From a virus, in the IMG/VR virus record IMGVR_UViG_3300030105_003438, positions 1 to 59,539 of that record: a DNA stretch of 59,539 nucleotides. The stretch is one strand, 5' to 3'. The translations under genes were made by a program, and so were the position numbers. Under the pieces are notes generated by a model. It was not told where the DNA came from, did not search any database, and saw nothing but the letters and a program-made list of their open reading frames with translations. This document shows, piece after piece, positions 7,117-15,248 of the stretch; within the stretch, counting starts at the first letter, position 1; each line of letters starts with the position of its first letter.

Positions 7117-8861
7117 TGTATAAAAAATGTTACGCAACTAAAATAAAGGAAAATAAATACAAAATCCATTTGTGGGATGAAGGAGGATATGATGAAATTG
7201 AATGGTGGAATACTGCATATAAAGAAGACCCTAATGGTAAATTAGTTGGTTTAAAGGGTGAAACACTAACCAAAACAAACCAATGGTACAGAAGTGATCC
7301 AGATTTACATTTTCATGATATAAAACCACACCAAAAATTTCTAATAGAAAAATATGGGGTAAATGATGAGCCTTCTACTGGACATAAAGAATTATTTTTT
7401 GATATTGAGTGTGAAATAGGAGGTGCATTAACAAAAGAATATATCGAAAGTGCACCAATGCCTATTACTTCTATAGCTTGGTGGGATAAAACCGAAGACC
7501 ATTGGGCGATATTAGTTTTAGATAAAAAAAATGTATTATCTCACACTAAAACAGGTGAAAATAAAAACAAAGAAATCATACCTGTAAAAACCGAAAAAGA
7601 ATTACTAGGTAAGTTTATAGAATGTTTTAGAGATATTAATCCTGATATTTTAATAGGTTATAATAGTGATTATTTTGATATTCCTTATTTATATTATAGA
7701 ATTTGTAATGTATTAGGGGAAGAATTTGCTAGTTATTTATCTCCTATAGGTAAGGTTAAAACCGAGAAAAAATCCTGGTTTAAAACAAAAGAAGGTAAAT
7801 GGATATCAGCTTGGGCTAAAAGAGACCAATTTGTAGACATTGTTGGGGTTGAATCTTTAGATTATATTCGTTTACATAAAAAGTATAGTTGGAAAGATGA
7901 ACCTAGTTATAAATTAGATGCTATTGGAGAAAAATATGCGGGTGTAAATAAAATTGAATATGAAGGTAATTTAGATAGATTATTTGAAACTGATATTCAT
8001 AAGTTTATTGAATATAACTTTATGGATGTTAAGATATTAAAGTTATTAGATGAAAAACTCCAATATATTGCTTTAACTAAAAACATTTCACATAAAGGTA
8101 AACATAATTACAGCGAAGTATATTCTAATAGTGTTACTCAAGATGGAGCAATATCTGCTTATTTGTTATCTCAAAACATAATTCCACCTTATAGACCATC
8201 TGGTAAAAAAGATCTAGATTCAACTTATGCTGGGGGTTATTTATTTTGTCCTAAAGCGGGATTATACAAGTATATGTTTGATGAGGATTTAACATCGCTG
8301 TATCCATGTATAATTATGTCTATTAACATAGGCCGAGAAACTTTGGTGGGACATATCGTAACATCAGATGACCGTAATAATCGCTTGGGCCTTAACGACT
8401 TAAAAGAACGCGATCCTGAGGAAGAATTATTAGTTGAAAATTCAAAAGGTAGACAAACATATGTTAGTACTGAAAAATTAATATCAATGATTGAACAGGA
8501 CAACTTAGCTGTATCAGCTAATGGGTGTTTCTTTACTCAAGACAAAGAATCGGTATTAGCAACAGTTTTAAATATTTGGTTTGATGAAAGGGTTATATAT
8601 AAAAATAAAATGAAGAAAGCATTTAAAGAAGGTAACAAAACAGAAGGGGAACATTACCATCTAATGCAATATACAATGAAGATTTTACTTAACTCCTTAT
8701 ATGGAGCTACTGCTTTGCCTACCTTTAGGTATGGTTTACCTAAATACATGATTAGTAGAGCTATTACATTATCAGGGCATAGAATTATTCAAGAAAGTGC
8801 ATTATGTGCTAACAGGCATATGAATAAAGTATTACGTAACGAGATTAAACTAGAAATATGA
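7116..8861 (+). CDS. 43: DNA polymerase family B, N-terminal part (exonuclease and palm motifs A, B)
   Basis: The larger half of a T4 gp43-like replicative polymerase, 581 residues. Exonuclease motifs are FFDIECE (ExoI) and GYNSDYFDIPYLY (ExoII), with YNFMDVKIL as ExoIII. Polymerase motif A is DLTSLYPCII and motif B is LLNSLYGATALP. The frame stops soon after the helix ISRAITLSGH, before motif C, which is encoded separately at 9655. The two halves total 906 residues, the normal size for gp43. The stop overlaps the next ATG (ATGA). Confidence 0.95.
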   Translation: MYKKCYATKIKENKYKIHLWDEGGYDEIEWWNTAYKEDPNGKLVGLKGETLTKTNQWYRSDPDLHFHDIKPHQKFLIEKYGVNDEPSTGHKELFFDIECEIGGALTKEYIESAPMPITSIAWWDKTEDHWAILVLDKKNVLSHTKTGENKNKEIIPVKTEKELLGKFIECFRDINPDILIGYNSDYFDIPYLYYRICNVLGEEFASYLSPIGKVKTEKKSWFKTKEGKWISAWAKRDQFVDIVGVESLDYIRLHKKYSWKDEPSYKLDAIGEKYAGVNKIEYEGNLDRLFETDIHKFIEYNFMDVKILKLLDEKLQYIALTKNISHKGKHNYSEVYSNSVTQDGAISAYLLSQNIIPPYRPSGKKDLDSTYAGGYLFCPKAGLYKYMFDEDLTSLYPCIIMSINIGRETLVGHIVTSDDRNNRLGLNDLKERDPEEELLVENSKGRQTYVSTEKLISMIEQDNLAVSANGCFFTQDKESVLATVLNIWFDERVIYKNKMKKAFKEGNKTEGEHYHLMQYTMKILLNSLYGATALPTFRYGLPKYMISRAITLSGHRIIQESALCANRHMNKVLRNEIKLEI

Positions 8862-9133
8862 CATTAAAAAAACAATCTATTAGAAGCAACCAGACAGTTA
8901 CAGAGGTTATTGGTAATGAAGAAAAACCCCTTACTAAAGAAGAACTGATAACTAGAAGTGAAGAATGGAATGACGTTCAAACCAACTTCTTTAAAAAAAT
9001 GCTTAAACAAGGAGGTAACTTTAAAGTTGCTGGGGTTAAGTATAAAGTAGAAGTAAAAGAAAGAAACGATGTTAATTCTAAAGGAGAAAAACCAGTAAAA
9101 GTTCCACCATTACCAGGAGAAAGAACATTTTAA
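8858..9133 (+). CDS. unknown 91-aa protein between polymerase halves
   Basis: A hydrophilic protein with a basic N-terminus and a C-terminal Pro-rich tail (KVPPLPGERTF). No family was recognised and no endonuclease motif is present. It starts within the stop codon of the polymerase N-terminal gene and is therefore likely coupled to it. Confidence 0.7.
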   Translation: MTLKKQSIRSNQTVTEVIGNEEKPLTKEELITRSEEWNDVQTNFFKKMLKQGGNFKVAGVKYKVEVKERNDVNSKGEKPVKVPPLPGERTF

Positions 9134-9134
9134 T

Positions 9135-9293
9135 ATGAATATACTAGAAACACTTTTAATACTACTCTGTTTACCTTTGTCATTTCTATTTCATTTAATA
9201 GTTTATGAAAATCACTGGGAACAGAAACCTTTAACTAGAATCTTATTAGGTCTAACTGTATTAGCTGTACCATTTTTAATAATTATAGCATGA
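9135..9293 (+). CDS. 52-aa membrane protein
   Basis: Two hydrophobic segments (about residues 4-22 and 35-52) separated by ENHWEQKPLTR suggest a two-helix hairpin in the membrane. It follows the previous gene directly, and its end overlaps the next gene by 4 bases (ATGA). Second of three small genes between the polymerase halves. Confidence 0.65.
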   Translation: MNILETLLILLCLPLSFLFHLIVYENHWEQKPLTRILLGLTVLAVPFLIIIA

Positions 9294-9658
9294 AAATAGA
9301 AATTTCACACGGAGAATTATTAGATAGAGTATCAATTTTAGAAATAAAAAAACTAAATATGGTAAATCCCGATAATCTAGCTAATGTTGAAGTTGAATTT
9401 TTAAAATTAAATCAGGGTGTTATAGATTTATTTACAAAAAATGGTAAAGAAATTAAAGTATTATATTTGGAGTTGGCTAAAGTAAATCGTATATTATGGG
9501 ATCTCGAAAATAAAGTTAGAGATAAAAGCATAAGTGATAAAGAATTTAGAAAATCATCAAGAATGATATTTACATATAATGAAGTTAGAAGTCAATTAAA
9601 GAATGACATTAACATTATATCGGGATCAAATTTTAAAGACGTAAAAGAATATAGATGA
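9290..9658 (+). CDS. DUF6165-like protein
   Basis: A 122-residue helical protein whose N-terminus ISHGELLDRVSILEIKKL resembles the DUF6165 family, found near glycan-synthesis genes in bacteria and in phages. Function is unknown. It carries a promoter-like sequence in its middle and overlaps the polymerase C-terminal gene by 4 bases (ATGA). Confidence 0.65.
   Translation: MKIEISHGELLDRVSILEIKKLNMVNPDNLANVEVEFLKLNQGVIDLFTKNGKEIKVLYLELAKVNRILWDLENKVRDKSISDKEFRKSSRMIFTYNEVRSQLKNDINIISGSNFKDVKEYR
9467..9498 (+). promoter_or_regulatory. promoter inside coding sequence, ahead of polymerase C-part
   Basis: TTGG (9467-9470), 19 bases ending in TCG, TATATTATG (9490-9498). It lies inside the DUF6165-like gene, about 155 bases before the polymerase C-terminal gene, and could give that half its own transcript. 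Confidence 0.45.
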
Positions 9659-10632
9659 AGCACTTACAAGATACTCCATGGTGGATTTGCGATGAGAAAG
9701 ATACAAATCTTTGTGCCTATGTAGACACAGATTCGAATTATTTTAATGCCGAACCTCTGTTAATGCATCTATATCCTAATTTTGAAGAATTTACAGATAA
9801 GGAAAAGGATAATATTCTAGAAAAGGTAGCATTAAAGTACCAAGATGTTATTAATGAAGATTATAATAGACTAGCACGTGAAGCATTTAATGTTAAAACA
9901 CATAGATTAGAAATGAAAACTGAATGTGTTATACGTTCAGCTTATTTTAGAGCAACTAGACGTTATGCTCAATGGATTACAAAACAAGAAGGAGTTGATA
10001 AAGAAACACTAGACATTAAAGGTTTAGAGTTTATGAAAGCTAATTTCCCGCCTATTTTAGGGGAGTTTTTTAATGATATTTTACAACAAGTTTTAAAGGG
10101 TGAGCAGAAAGACAGTATCCTTGAGCAAGTTAAAGTATTTAAAGAAAAAATATTAGATGGTACAATCCCACTAACTAAATTAGGTAATCCAACTAGAATT
10201 AATAAAATAGATAAATATCAAGGTAGAAATACTAGAGCAGGAGAAATATTTACTGAGATTCTTAAACCATTAAGTAAAAAGAAAGAAGGTAAAGCTCAAA
10301 GGCAATTAGGAGCACCTGCACCTGTTAAAGCAGCAATTAGATATAATGATTTATTAAAATTGTGGCAATTAGACAAAAAATACCCTTTAATGACTAATGC
10401 AGATAAAATCAAATGGATTCATTTAAGAGAAAATCCATATAAAATAGATGGTTTAGCATTTTTTGATCACGAAATACCAGCTAAAGTACAGGAATTCTTA
10501 AATCAATATGCTGATAGAAAGAAAGTATTTGAGTCAATTCTATTAAACAAATTAGAAGGATTTTTTAGCGATTTAGAATGGTCTTTAGATTTAAATCCTT
10601 ACATTAATTCATTAAATTCCTTTGAAATTTAA
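9655..10632 (+). CDS. 43: DNA polymerase family B, C-terminal part (motif C and thumb)
   Basis: The 325-residue second half of the replicative polymerase. It opens with a short unique stretch (MKHLQDTPWW) and soon shows motif C, AYVDTDS, with the catalytic aspartates, then a palm end and thumb (KFKIDK-type KLGNPTRINKIDKYQ). It ends with the clamp-binding-like tail SLNSFEI. On its own it lacks motifs A and B, so it must combine with the 7116 product. No intein motif is present at either junction. Confidence 0.92.
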   Translation: MKHLQDTPWWICDEKDTNLCAYVDTDSNYFNAEPLLMHLYPNFEEFTDKEKDNILEKVALKYQDVINEDYNRLAREAFNVKTHRLEMKTECVIRSAYFRATRRYAQWITKQEGVDKETLDIKGLEFMKANFPPILGEFFNDILQQVLKGEQKDSILEQVKVFKEKILDGTIPLTKLGNPTRINKIDKYQGRNTRAGEIFTEILKPLSKKKEGKAQRQLGAPAPVKAAIRYNDLLKLWQLDKKYPLMTNADKIKWIHLRENPYKIDGLAFFDHEIPAKVQEFLNQYADRKKVFESILLNKLEGFFSDLEWSLDLNPYINSLNSFEI

Positions 10633-10656
10633 AATAAAAGTTGTACCTTACATATT

Positions 10657-11394
10657 ATGATAAACAAAAATTCACTAGAGTCCGTAATTCAAAAATATTA
10701 TTTAAATGGTTTAAATAACCAAGTTAAATGGAGAATTAAAGATAATACTTTAACAGTATATGCAGGCGTTAAAGGTAGAGCCTGTAAAGTGTTTTTAGAT
10801 GATTTTAATTTTGCTGATTGTGAATTAGGGATATTTGATACTCATAAATTAAGTAAATTATTATCAATCACTTCAGGTGAATTAATGATTACTACTGAAA
10901 AAAATAACCAATTACATAGAAAATTATATTTAGCTGACAATAATTATTCATTAGATTATTCATTAGCTGATCCATTAATAATGGGTAAAGTAACTTGGTA
11001 TGAAGATGCTGATGAAAATATTGATGTTGAATTAGATGTATCTTCTGATGATATTAGCTATTTAATTAAAGCTAAAAATGCTTTAAATGATGTAGACCAA
11101 ATGTTAATTCAAACAACAGAAGATTTAGATGGAAGTCCTATTGTTGAGTTTTTATTTGGGGATAAAGAAGGTTTTTCAAATAAAATCACATATCAAATAC
11201 AAGGTGAAATAAAAGATAAAGATATTCAAATGCCTTTTGATTCTAACGTATTTAAAGACATATTAAGTAGTAACAAAGACATGGATAGTTGTAATATTAA
11301 ATTATACAAAAAAGGTATGATGAAGATAGAATTTCATGGGGAATTAAGTAACAAAAAATCAAGTAGTATTTATTATATAGCTAGAAACGAATAA
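10657..11394 (+). CDS. 45: sliding clamp, gp45-like
   Basis: A 245-residue protein rich in alternating beta strands, close in length to T4 gp45 (228), located between polymerase and clamp loader genes. Supporting phrases are FNFADCELGIFDTHKLSKLL in two parts (FADCELGIFDT, LSKLLS), which match gp45 of T4-like phages, and the duplicated strand pattern. It should form a trimeric ring tethering polymerase to DNA. Identification rests on context and general resemblance more than on a diagnostic motif. Confidence 0.8.
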   Translation: MINKNSLESVIQKYYLNGLNNQVKWRIKDNTLTVYAGVKGRACKVFLDDFNFADCELGIFDTHKLSKLLSITSGELMITTEKNNQLHRKLYLADNNYSLDYSLADPLIMGKVTWYEDADENIDVELDVSSDDISYLIKAKNALNDVDQMLIQTTEDLDGSPIVEFLFGDKEGFSNKITYQIQGEIKDKDIQMPFDSNVFKDILSSNKDMDSCNIKLYKKGMMKIEFHGELSNKKSSSIYYIARNE

Positions 11395-11403
11395 ATTAAA
11401 ATT

Positions 11404-12078
11404 ATGAGCAAAATTAAAAAAACAGATAGTAATTCAGATAGTCCTTATGGACAAATACATTCGAATGAATTTAAAGTAAGTAAAAAACCTGATACTAGAT
11501 TATGGGTAGTAGATAATTTTTATGAAGATCCAGATGCACTTAGAGCATATGCCTTAAAACAATATTATTTTGATGATCCCGGATACTTAGGTATGCGTAC
11601 TAGAAAACAACATTTCTTTGATGGTGTAAAAGAGGAATTTGAAAAAATAATGGGTCTAAAAATTACTGGACAAAAAATGTGGGAAGAGTATGGAATGAAC
11701 GGTAGATTCCAATCAGCAATAGCTGGTACTTCTTTAGTTTATCATTGTGACCAACAATTATGGGCTGGTATGATTTATTTAACACCAAATGCTCCAGTAT
11801 CTTCAGGAACAAGGTTAATGCAACATAAAGAAACTAAGGTTAGACATAGTCACGACCAAATTAAACAAGAAGATGGTAGTGTGCTTACTATTGATAATGC
11901 TTTTAACCAACACACATTTGTTGATCCACATCCTTACGAAAATGTTGATGTAGCAGGTAATGTATATAACAGATTAGTAATATTTGATGCACATTCAATT
12001 CATGCAGCTCAAGACTATTTTGGTCATGATATAGAATCAGGAAGATTATGGCAAATGTTTTTCTTTGATGCAGAATAA
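11404..12078 (+). CDS. DUF6445-like 2-oxoglutarate oxygenase
   Basis: A 224-residue protein with the double-stranded beta-helix pattern: YHCDQQLWAGMIYL supplies H-x-D, NRLVIFDAHSIHAA the distal His, and GRLWQMFFF the closing strand with the 2-oxoglutarate Arg. VVDNFYEDPDALRAYAL near the start is typical of DUF6445 proteins of marine phages. Substrate unknown. It is 9 bases after the clamp gene and is the last gene of this operon. Confidence 0.75.
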   Translation: MSKIKKTDSNSDSPYGQIHSNEFKVSKKPDTRLWVVDNFYEDPDALRAYALKQYYFDDPGYLGMRTRKQHFFDGVKEEFEKIMGLKITGQKMWEEYGMNGRFQSAIAGTSLVYHCDQQLWAGMIYLTPNAPVSSGTRLMQHKETKVRHSHDQIKQEDGSVLTIDNAFNQHTFVDPHPYENVDVAGNVYNRLVIFDAHSIHAAQDYFGHDIESGRLWQMFFFDAE

Positions 12079-12079
12079 C

Positions 12080-12111
12080 TTGGAGGGGCGACTTTTCGTT
12101 CGTATATTATA
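12080..12111 (+). promoter_or_regulatory. promoter for the small heat-shock gene
   Basis: TTGG (12080-12083), 19 bases, TATATTATA (12103-12111), followed by TGTATAATAA as in the other promoters. It leaves a leader of about 75 bases before the Hsp20 start at 12195. Confidence 0.7.
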
Positions 12112-12164
12112 TGTATAATAAAGTAACATGCAGCTAGGGCGCGTAGTTATGTTTTAATTTAACC

Positions 12165-12179
12165 GGAAGCTTCGGCTCC
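12165..12179 (+). promoter_or_regulatory. UUCG-loop hairpin in the Hsp20 leader
   Basis: GGAAGC, loop TTCG, GCTCC: a five-pair stem with one bulged A and the very stable UUCG tetraloop, 15 bases before the start codon. It may tune translation or stabilise the message; an RNA-thermometer role is speculative. Confidence 0.4.
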
Positions 12180-12194
12180 ACAAAAACAAATGAT

Positions 12195-12620
12195 ATGAGT
12201 ACATTACAACTATTAGAGAGGCACTTAAGTCCTTTCGACATTCTATTTAAGAATCACTTCAATGCTGAGGAGAAATTCGCACCAGCATTAAATTCCAAAC
12301 AACCACACCCACTTAATATTTTCTATGATGACATAGGACTTCATTTTGAAGTTGCCTGTACTGGGCTAACTAAAAAAGATGTTATCCTTAATATCGAAGG
12401 GGATGTTTTAGAAATAACCTATAAAAAATCTGAAGATAAAGGAGATGATTTTGAAGGTTATATTTATCATGGTCTATCTAAAAAATCTTTTGACTTAAGA
12501 TATAAGATAGCTCCTAAATTTGATTTATCAATTACTGAAGCAGAAATGCTTAATGGTTTATTGACAATCTTTATTCCCTTAGCTGATGAAGCTAAACCAA
12601 AGTCTATTAAAATAAAATAA
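12195..12620 (+). CDS. small heat-shock protein, Hsp20/alpha-crystallin family
   Basis: An ATP-independent chaperone that holds unfolding proteins. The 141-residue protein has a variable N-terminal arm (about 1-38), an alpha-crystallin domain from about residue 40 (FEVACTGLTKKDV, EGDVLEITYKK) with the signature LNGLLTIFIP near 120, and a short tail ending PKSIKIK, containing the I-x-I anchor. It has its own promoter and long leader and is upstream of GroES and GroEL, forming a chaperone block. Confidence 0.92.
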   Translation: MSTLQLLERHLSPFDILFKNHFNAEEKFAPALNSKQPHPLNIFYDDIGLHFEVACTGLTKKDVILNIEGDVLEITYKKSEDKGDDFEGYIYHGLSKKSFDLRYKIAPKFDLSITEAEMLNGLLTIFIPLADEAKPKSIKIK

Positions 12621-12638
12621 AGGTAATTTAAGAAAAGC

Positions 12639-12670
12639 GTGTCCTAGCGATGTTTCTTTCGTATATTTAC
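12639..12670 (+). promoter_or_regulatory. probable promoter with weak -33 box
   Basis: TTTCG plus TATATTTAC (12662-12670) is a perfect -7 region, but the -33 position reads GTGT. It heads the 12695 gene and the GroES/GroEL pair. Confidence 0.55.
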
Positions 12671-12694
12671 GTAACATAAAATAATAAAAGTTAT

Positions 12695-13012
12695 ATGGCA
12701 AGAAAAGCTAAAAGTCTAACAAAGATCGAGGATCCACGTTTAGAACCGTATTTTATCACTAAAGATGATAATTGTTACACCGTTAATGAACGGGTTATTC
12801 CCAATCAAGATCATTTTAGGTCTAAAGGGAATATCAAAGAGTATGCAAAACCCCAAAGTTATTATGCTGATCTAGGTATGGCGTTGGAGTATATAGCAAA
12901 AAACTCTCTACATAATAGAGAAACAAATGACCTAGATCAAATAATCGAGAAATTTAAATTAATAGAAACAAACATTAAAAGTTACACAAATGAAATTAGA
13001 AGCACTATTTAA
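12695..13012 (+). CDS. unknown 105-aa phage protein
   Basis: A polar protein with no recognised family; CYTVNERVIPN and SYYADLGMALEYIAK suggest a small alpha/beta fold seen in short phage proteins. It is the first gene after the promoter and overlaps groES by 23 bases. Confidence 0.75.
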   Translation: MARKAKSLTKIEDPRLEPYFITKDDNCYTVNERVIPNQDHFRSKGNIKEYAKPQSYYADLGMALEYIAKNSLHNRETNDLDQIIEKFKLIETNIKSYTNEIRSTI

Positions 13013-13361
13013 CGCGGTTATCGTAAAACCTATTGAAAACGAAGAAGTAAAATACGGGGGAATCATTGTTCCAGATATGGGCAAGGATTTAAACGAAAAG
13101 GGGGAAGTTATTGCTGTTGGTCCTGGACAACCGACACAATTTGGAAGTTTTTTAGAAACAATATCAAAAGTAGGAGATATTGTAGTGCTACCAACCCAAG
13201 GTTTTACTAAATTAGTATATGATGGAACTGAGTACTTAATTGGACCAGAAAACCAAATACTAGCTAGGGTAAAAAGAGAAATAAAAGTATCTGAAGTATT
13301 AGAAGATACAAAGGAAAACTTAACATCAGAGGAAATTAACGATTTAAAATACAACAAATAA
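12990..13361 (+). CDS. groS: GroES-like co-chaperonin
   Basis: A Cpn10 that caps the GroEL chamber. The 123-residue protein carries the domain IVKPIENEE, the mobile-loop region YGGIIVPDMGKDLNEKG and GEVIAVGPG. It has about 25 extra acidic residues at the C-terminus compared with bacterial GroES (about 95). The final base of its stop is the first base of groEL. Phage co-chaperonins such as T4 gp31 help fold the major capsid protein. Confidence 0.92.
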   Translation: MKLEALFNAVIVKPIENEEVKYGGIIVPDMGKDLNEKGEVIAVGPGQPTQFGSFLETISKVGDIVVLPTQGFTKLVYDGTEYLIGPENQILARVKREIKVSEVLEDTKENLTSEEINDLKYNK

Positions 13362-14998
13362 TGAAAAAAGTAGAATTTGGCTCTGAAGCAAGAGCAAACT
13401 TAGTAAAAGGTATTGATATTTTAGCAGATGCTGTAGTTTCAACCTTAGGACCTAATGGTCGTAATGTAGTAATTGGAAGGGGTATTTTAGATGCACCTCA
13501 AAGTACTAAAGATGGTGTTACAGTTGCTAAAAATATTGTATTAAAAGAACCTAACCAAGAATTAGGAGTACAATTAGTAAAATGGGCTGCAATTAAAACA
13601 GCTGACAAAGCAGGTGATGGTACAACAACATCAACTTTACTAGCTAGAGCAATGGTAAAAGATGGATTAAAAAGTCTTGACCAAGGAGATAATGCAGTGC
13701 AGATAAAAAGAGATATTGATAAAGCAATTAAAGAGGTATTATACACTTTAAATAATGACATATCAGAAGATATTTCAAACGAAGAACAATTAGAACAAAT
13801 TGCTACTGTATCTGCTAACAACGATGTTGAAGTAGGAAAATTAATTTCAACAGCAATTGATAAAGTTGGATTAAAAGGTGTAGTACATATAGAATCATCT
13901 AAAACAGGAGATACTTACATTGAAACTGTTGAAGGTATGCAATTTGACAGAGGTTATAAATCACCTTATTTTGTTACTGATAATAATACAATGACATCAG
14001 TATTAGAAAATCCAGCTATATTAATGATAGATGGGAAATTAAATTCAGTAAAAGAGTTATTACCAATTTTAGAAGCAGTAGGTAGCCAAGGAAGATCGTT
14101 ATTAATTATCGCTGATGATGTTGATAATGAAGCATTAGCTACTTTAATTGTAAACAAAATGAGAGGTACTTTAGCTGTATGTGCTGTTAAATCCCCAGAA
14201 TTTGGAGATAAAAGAAAGTTAGTATTAGAAGATATAGCTATTACAACAGGAGGTCAGGTATTCAGTAAAGAAAAAGGAATGAAACTTGATAAATTTAGTT
14301 GGGAGTGGTTTGGAGAAGCAAGAGTAGTAACCGTTGAAAAAGAACAAACTACAATTGTTGATGGTAAAGGAGAAGTTGAAGCTATTGAAAAAAGAATTGA
14401 TGAATTACAGGTTCAAATAGATAAAGCAAATACTCCATATGAAGTAGAGCAACTACAAAATAGACTATCTAAATTTACAGGTGGTGTAGCTATAATTCAT
14501 GTTGGTGGATTTACAGAAACTGAAATGCAAGAAAAGAAAGATAGAATTGATGATTCATTACATGCAACTAAAGCTGCTATCGAAGAAGGTATTGTACCTG
14601 GAGGAGGAGCTGCTTTATTATATGCTAGAGAAAGTATTAATGTTAACAACGTTGGTGCTAAAATAGTTTATAATGCTTGTGGTAAACCATTTGAACAAAT
14701 TTTAATTAATGCAGGTTATTCTCAAACTGATGCTCAACTGTTAGGTAAATACAAATTAGTTGATTCAGGCGATAATAATTGGGCAGGAGTTGATGTTGAA
14801 TCAGGTGAAGTAATTAACTTTAAAGAAGCAGGTATTATTGATCCAACTAAAGTAACTAGATCAGCATTACAAAATGCAGCATCAGTAGCAGGTACAATTT
14901 TATTAACCGAATGTACTATAACTGATGATAAAGATTCAGATGAATTTAAACAAAATGGAAACGGAAACGGAGTTCCACCAGTAAACCCAGGATTTTAA
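13361..14998 (+). CDS. groL: GroEL chaperonin
   Basis: A complete 545-residue Hsp60 that folds proteins in an ATP-driven double ring. Nucleotide-binding motifs are VSTLGPNGRNV, GDGTTTSTLLA and GIVPGGGAALL, with DDSLHATKAAIEEG including the catalytic Asp. The C-terminal tail is NGNGNG-VPPVNPGF in place of the GGM repeat. All three domains are present. With the GroES just upstream, the phage brings its own full chaperonin pair rather than a co-chaperonin only. Confidence 0.97.
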   Translation: MKKVEFGSEARANLVKGIDILADAVVSTLGPNGRNVVIGRGILDAPQSTKDGVTVAKNIVLKEPNQELGVQLVKWAAIKTADKAGDGTTTSTLLARAMVKDGLKSLDQGDNAVQIKRDIDKAIKEVLYTLNNDISEDISNEEQLEQIATVSANNDVEVGKLISTAIDKVGLKGVVHIESSKTGDTYIETVEGMQFDRGYKSPYFVTDNNTMTSVLENPAILMIDGKLNSVKELLPILEAVGSQGRSLLIIADDVDNEALATLIVNKMRGTLAVCAVKSPEFGDKRKLVLEDIAITTGGQVFSKEKGMKLDKFSWEWFGEARVVTVEKEQTTIVDGKGEVEAIEKRIDELQVQIDKANTPYEVEQLQNRLSKFTGGVAIIHVGGFTETEMQEKKDRIDDSLHATKAAIEEGIVPGGGAALLYARESINVNNVGAKIVYNACGKPFEQILINAGYSQTDAQLLGKYKLVDSGDNNWAGVDVESGEVINFKEAGIIDPTKVTRSALQNAASVAGTILLTECTITDDKDSDEFKQNGNGNGVPPVNPGF

Positions 14999-15030
14999 TA
15001 AGTAAATAAATAAATAACTAAAAAACAATT

Positions 15031-15198
15031 ATGAACAAACAAGAATTATTTGAGGCAATTGAAGAAAATTTCAATACCTTAGTAGCAGAACACAGTGGTA
15101 CTACTAAAGCATCACAACAGAGAGCAAGAAAAGCAGCAATGAAGATTAAAAATCTAATTTCTCCTTATAAAAAAGCATCTGTAGCAGAATCTAAATAA
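15031..15198 (+). CDS. histone H1-like DNA-binding protein, 55 aa
   Basis: A short basic helical protein with QRARKAAMKIKNLISPYKKAS, which matches the repeated R-ARKAL-x-LK pattern of the histone H1-like Hc1 proteins of Bacteroidota. Such proteins compact DNA. It lies 32 bases after groEL and is followed by a strong terminator hairpin. Function as a phage nucleoid protein is inferred. Confidence 0.7.
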   Translation: MNKQELFEAIEENFNTLVAEHSGTTKASQQRARKAAMKIKNLISPYKKASVAESK

Positions 15199-15204
15199 TT
15201 TAAT

Positions 15205-15235
15205 TGGGGGAGCTTGTCTCCCCCATTTATTTTTC
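15205..15235 (+). terminator. rho-independent terminator
   Basis: An eight-pair stem TGGGGGAG/CTCCCCCA with loop CTTGT, followed by TTTATTTTT. It ends the chaperone/histone-like transcript. The loop also holds the -33 box of the next promoter. Confidence 0.85.
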
Positions 15236-15245
15236 GTATATTACG
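15214..15245 (+). promoter_or_regulatory. promoter nested in the terminator
   Basis: TTGT (15214-15217, in the hairpin loop), 19 bases, TATATTACG (15237-15245). The ATG of the next gene is at 15249, so the predicted message would have almost no leader. Confidence 0.6.
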
Positions 15246-15248
15246 GCC

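Noticed and set aside
8858-9658. Intein or homing endonuclease between polymerase halves
   Set aside because: No intein block motifs, no HNH, GIY-YIG or LAGLIDADG motif, and the halves have their own stop and start codons.
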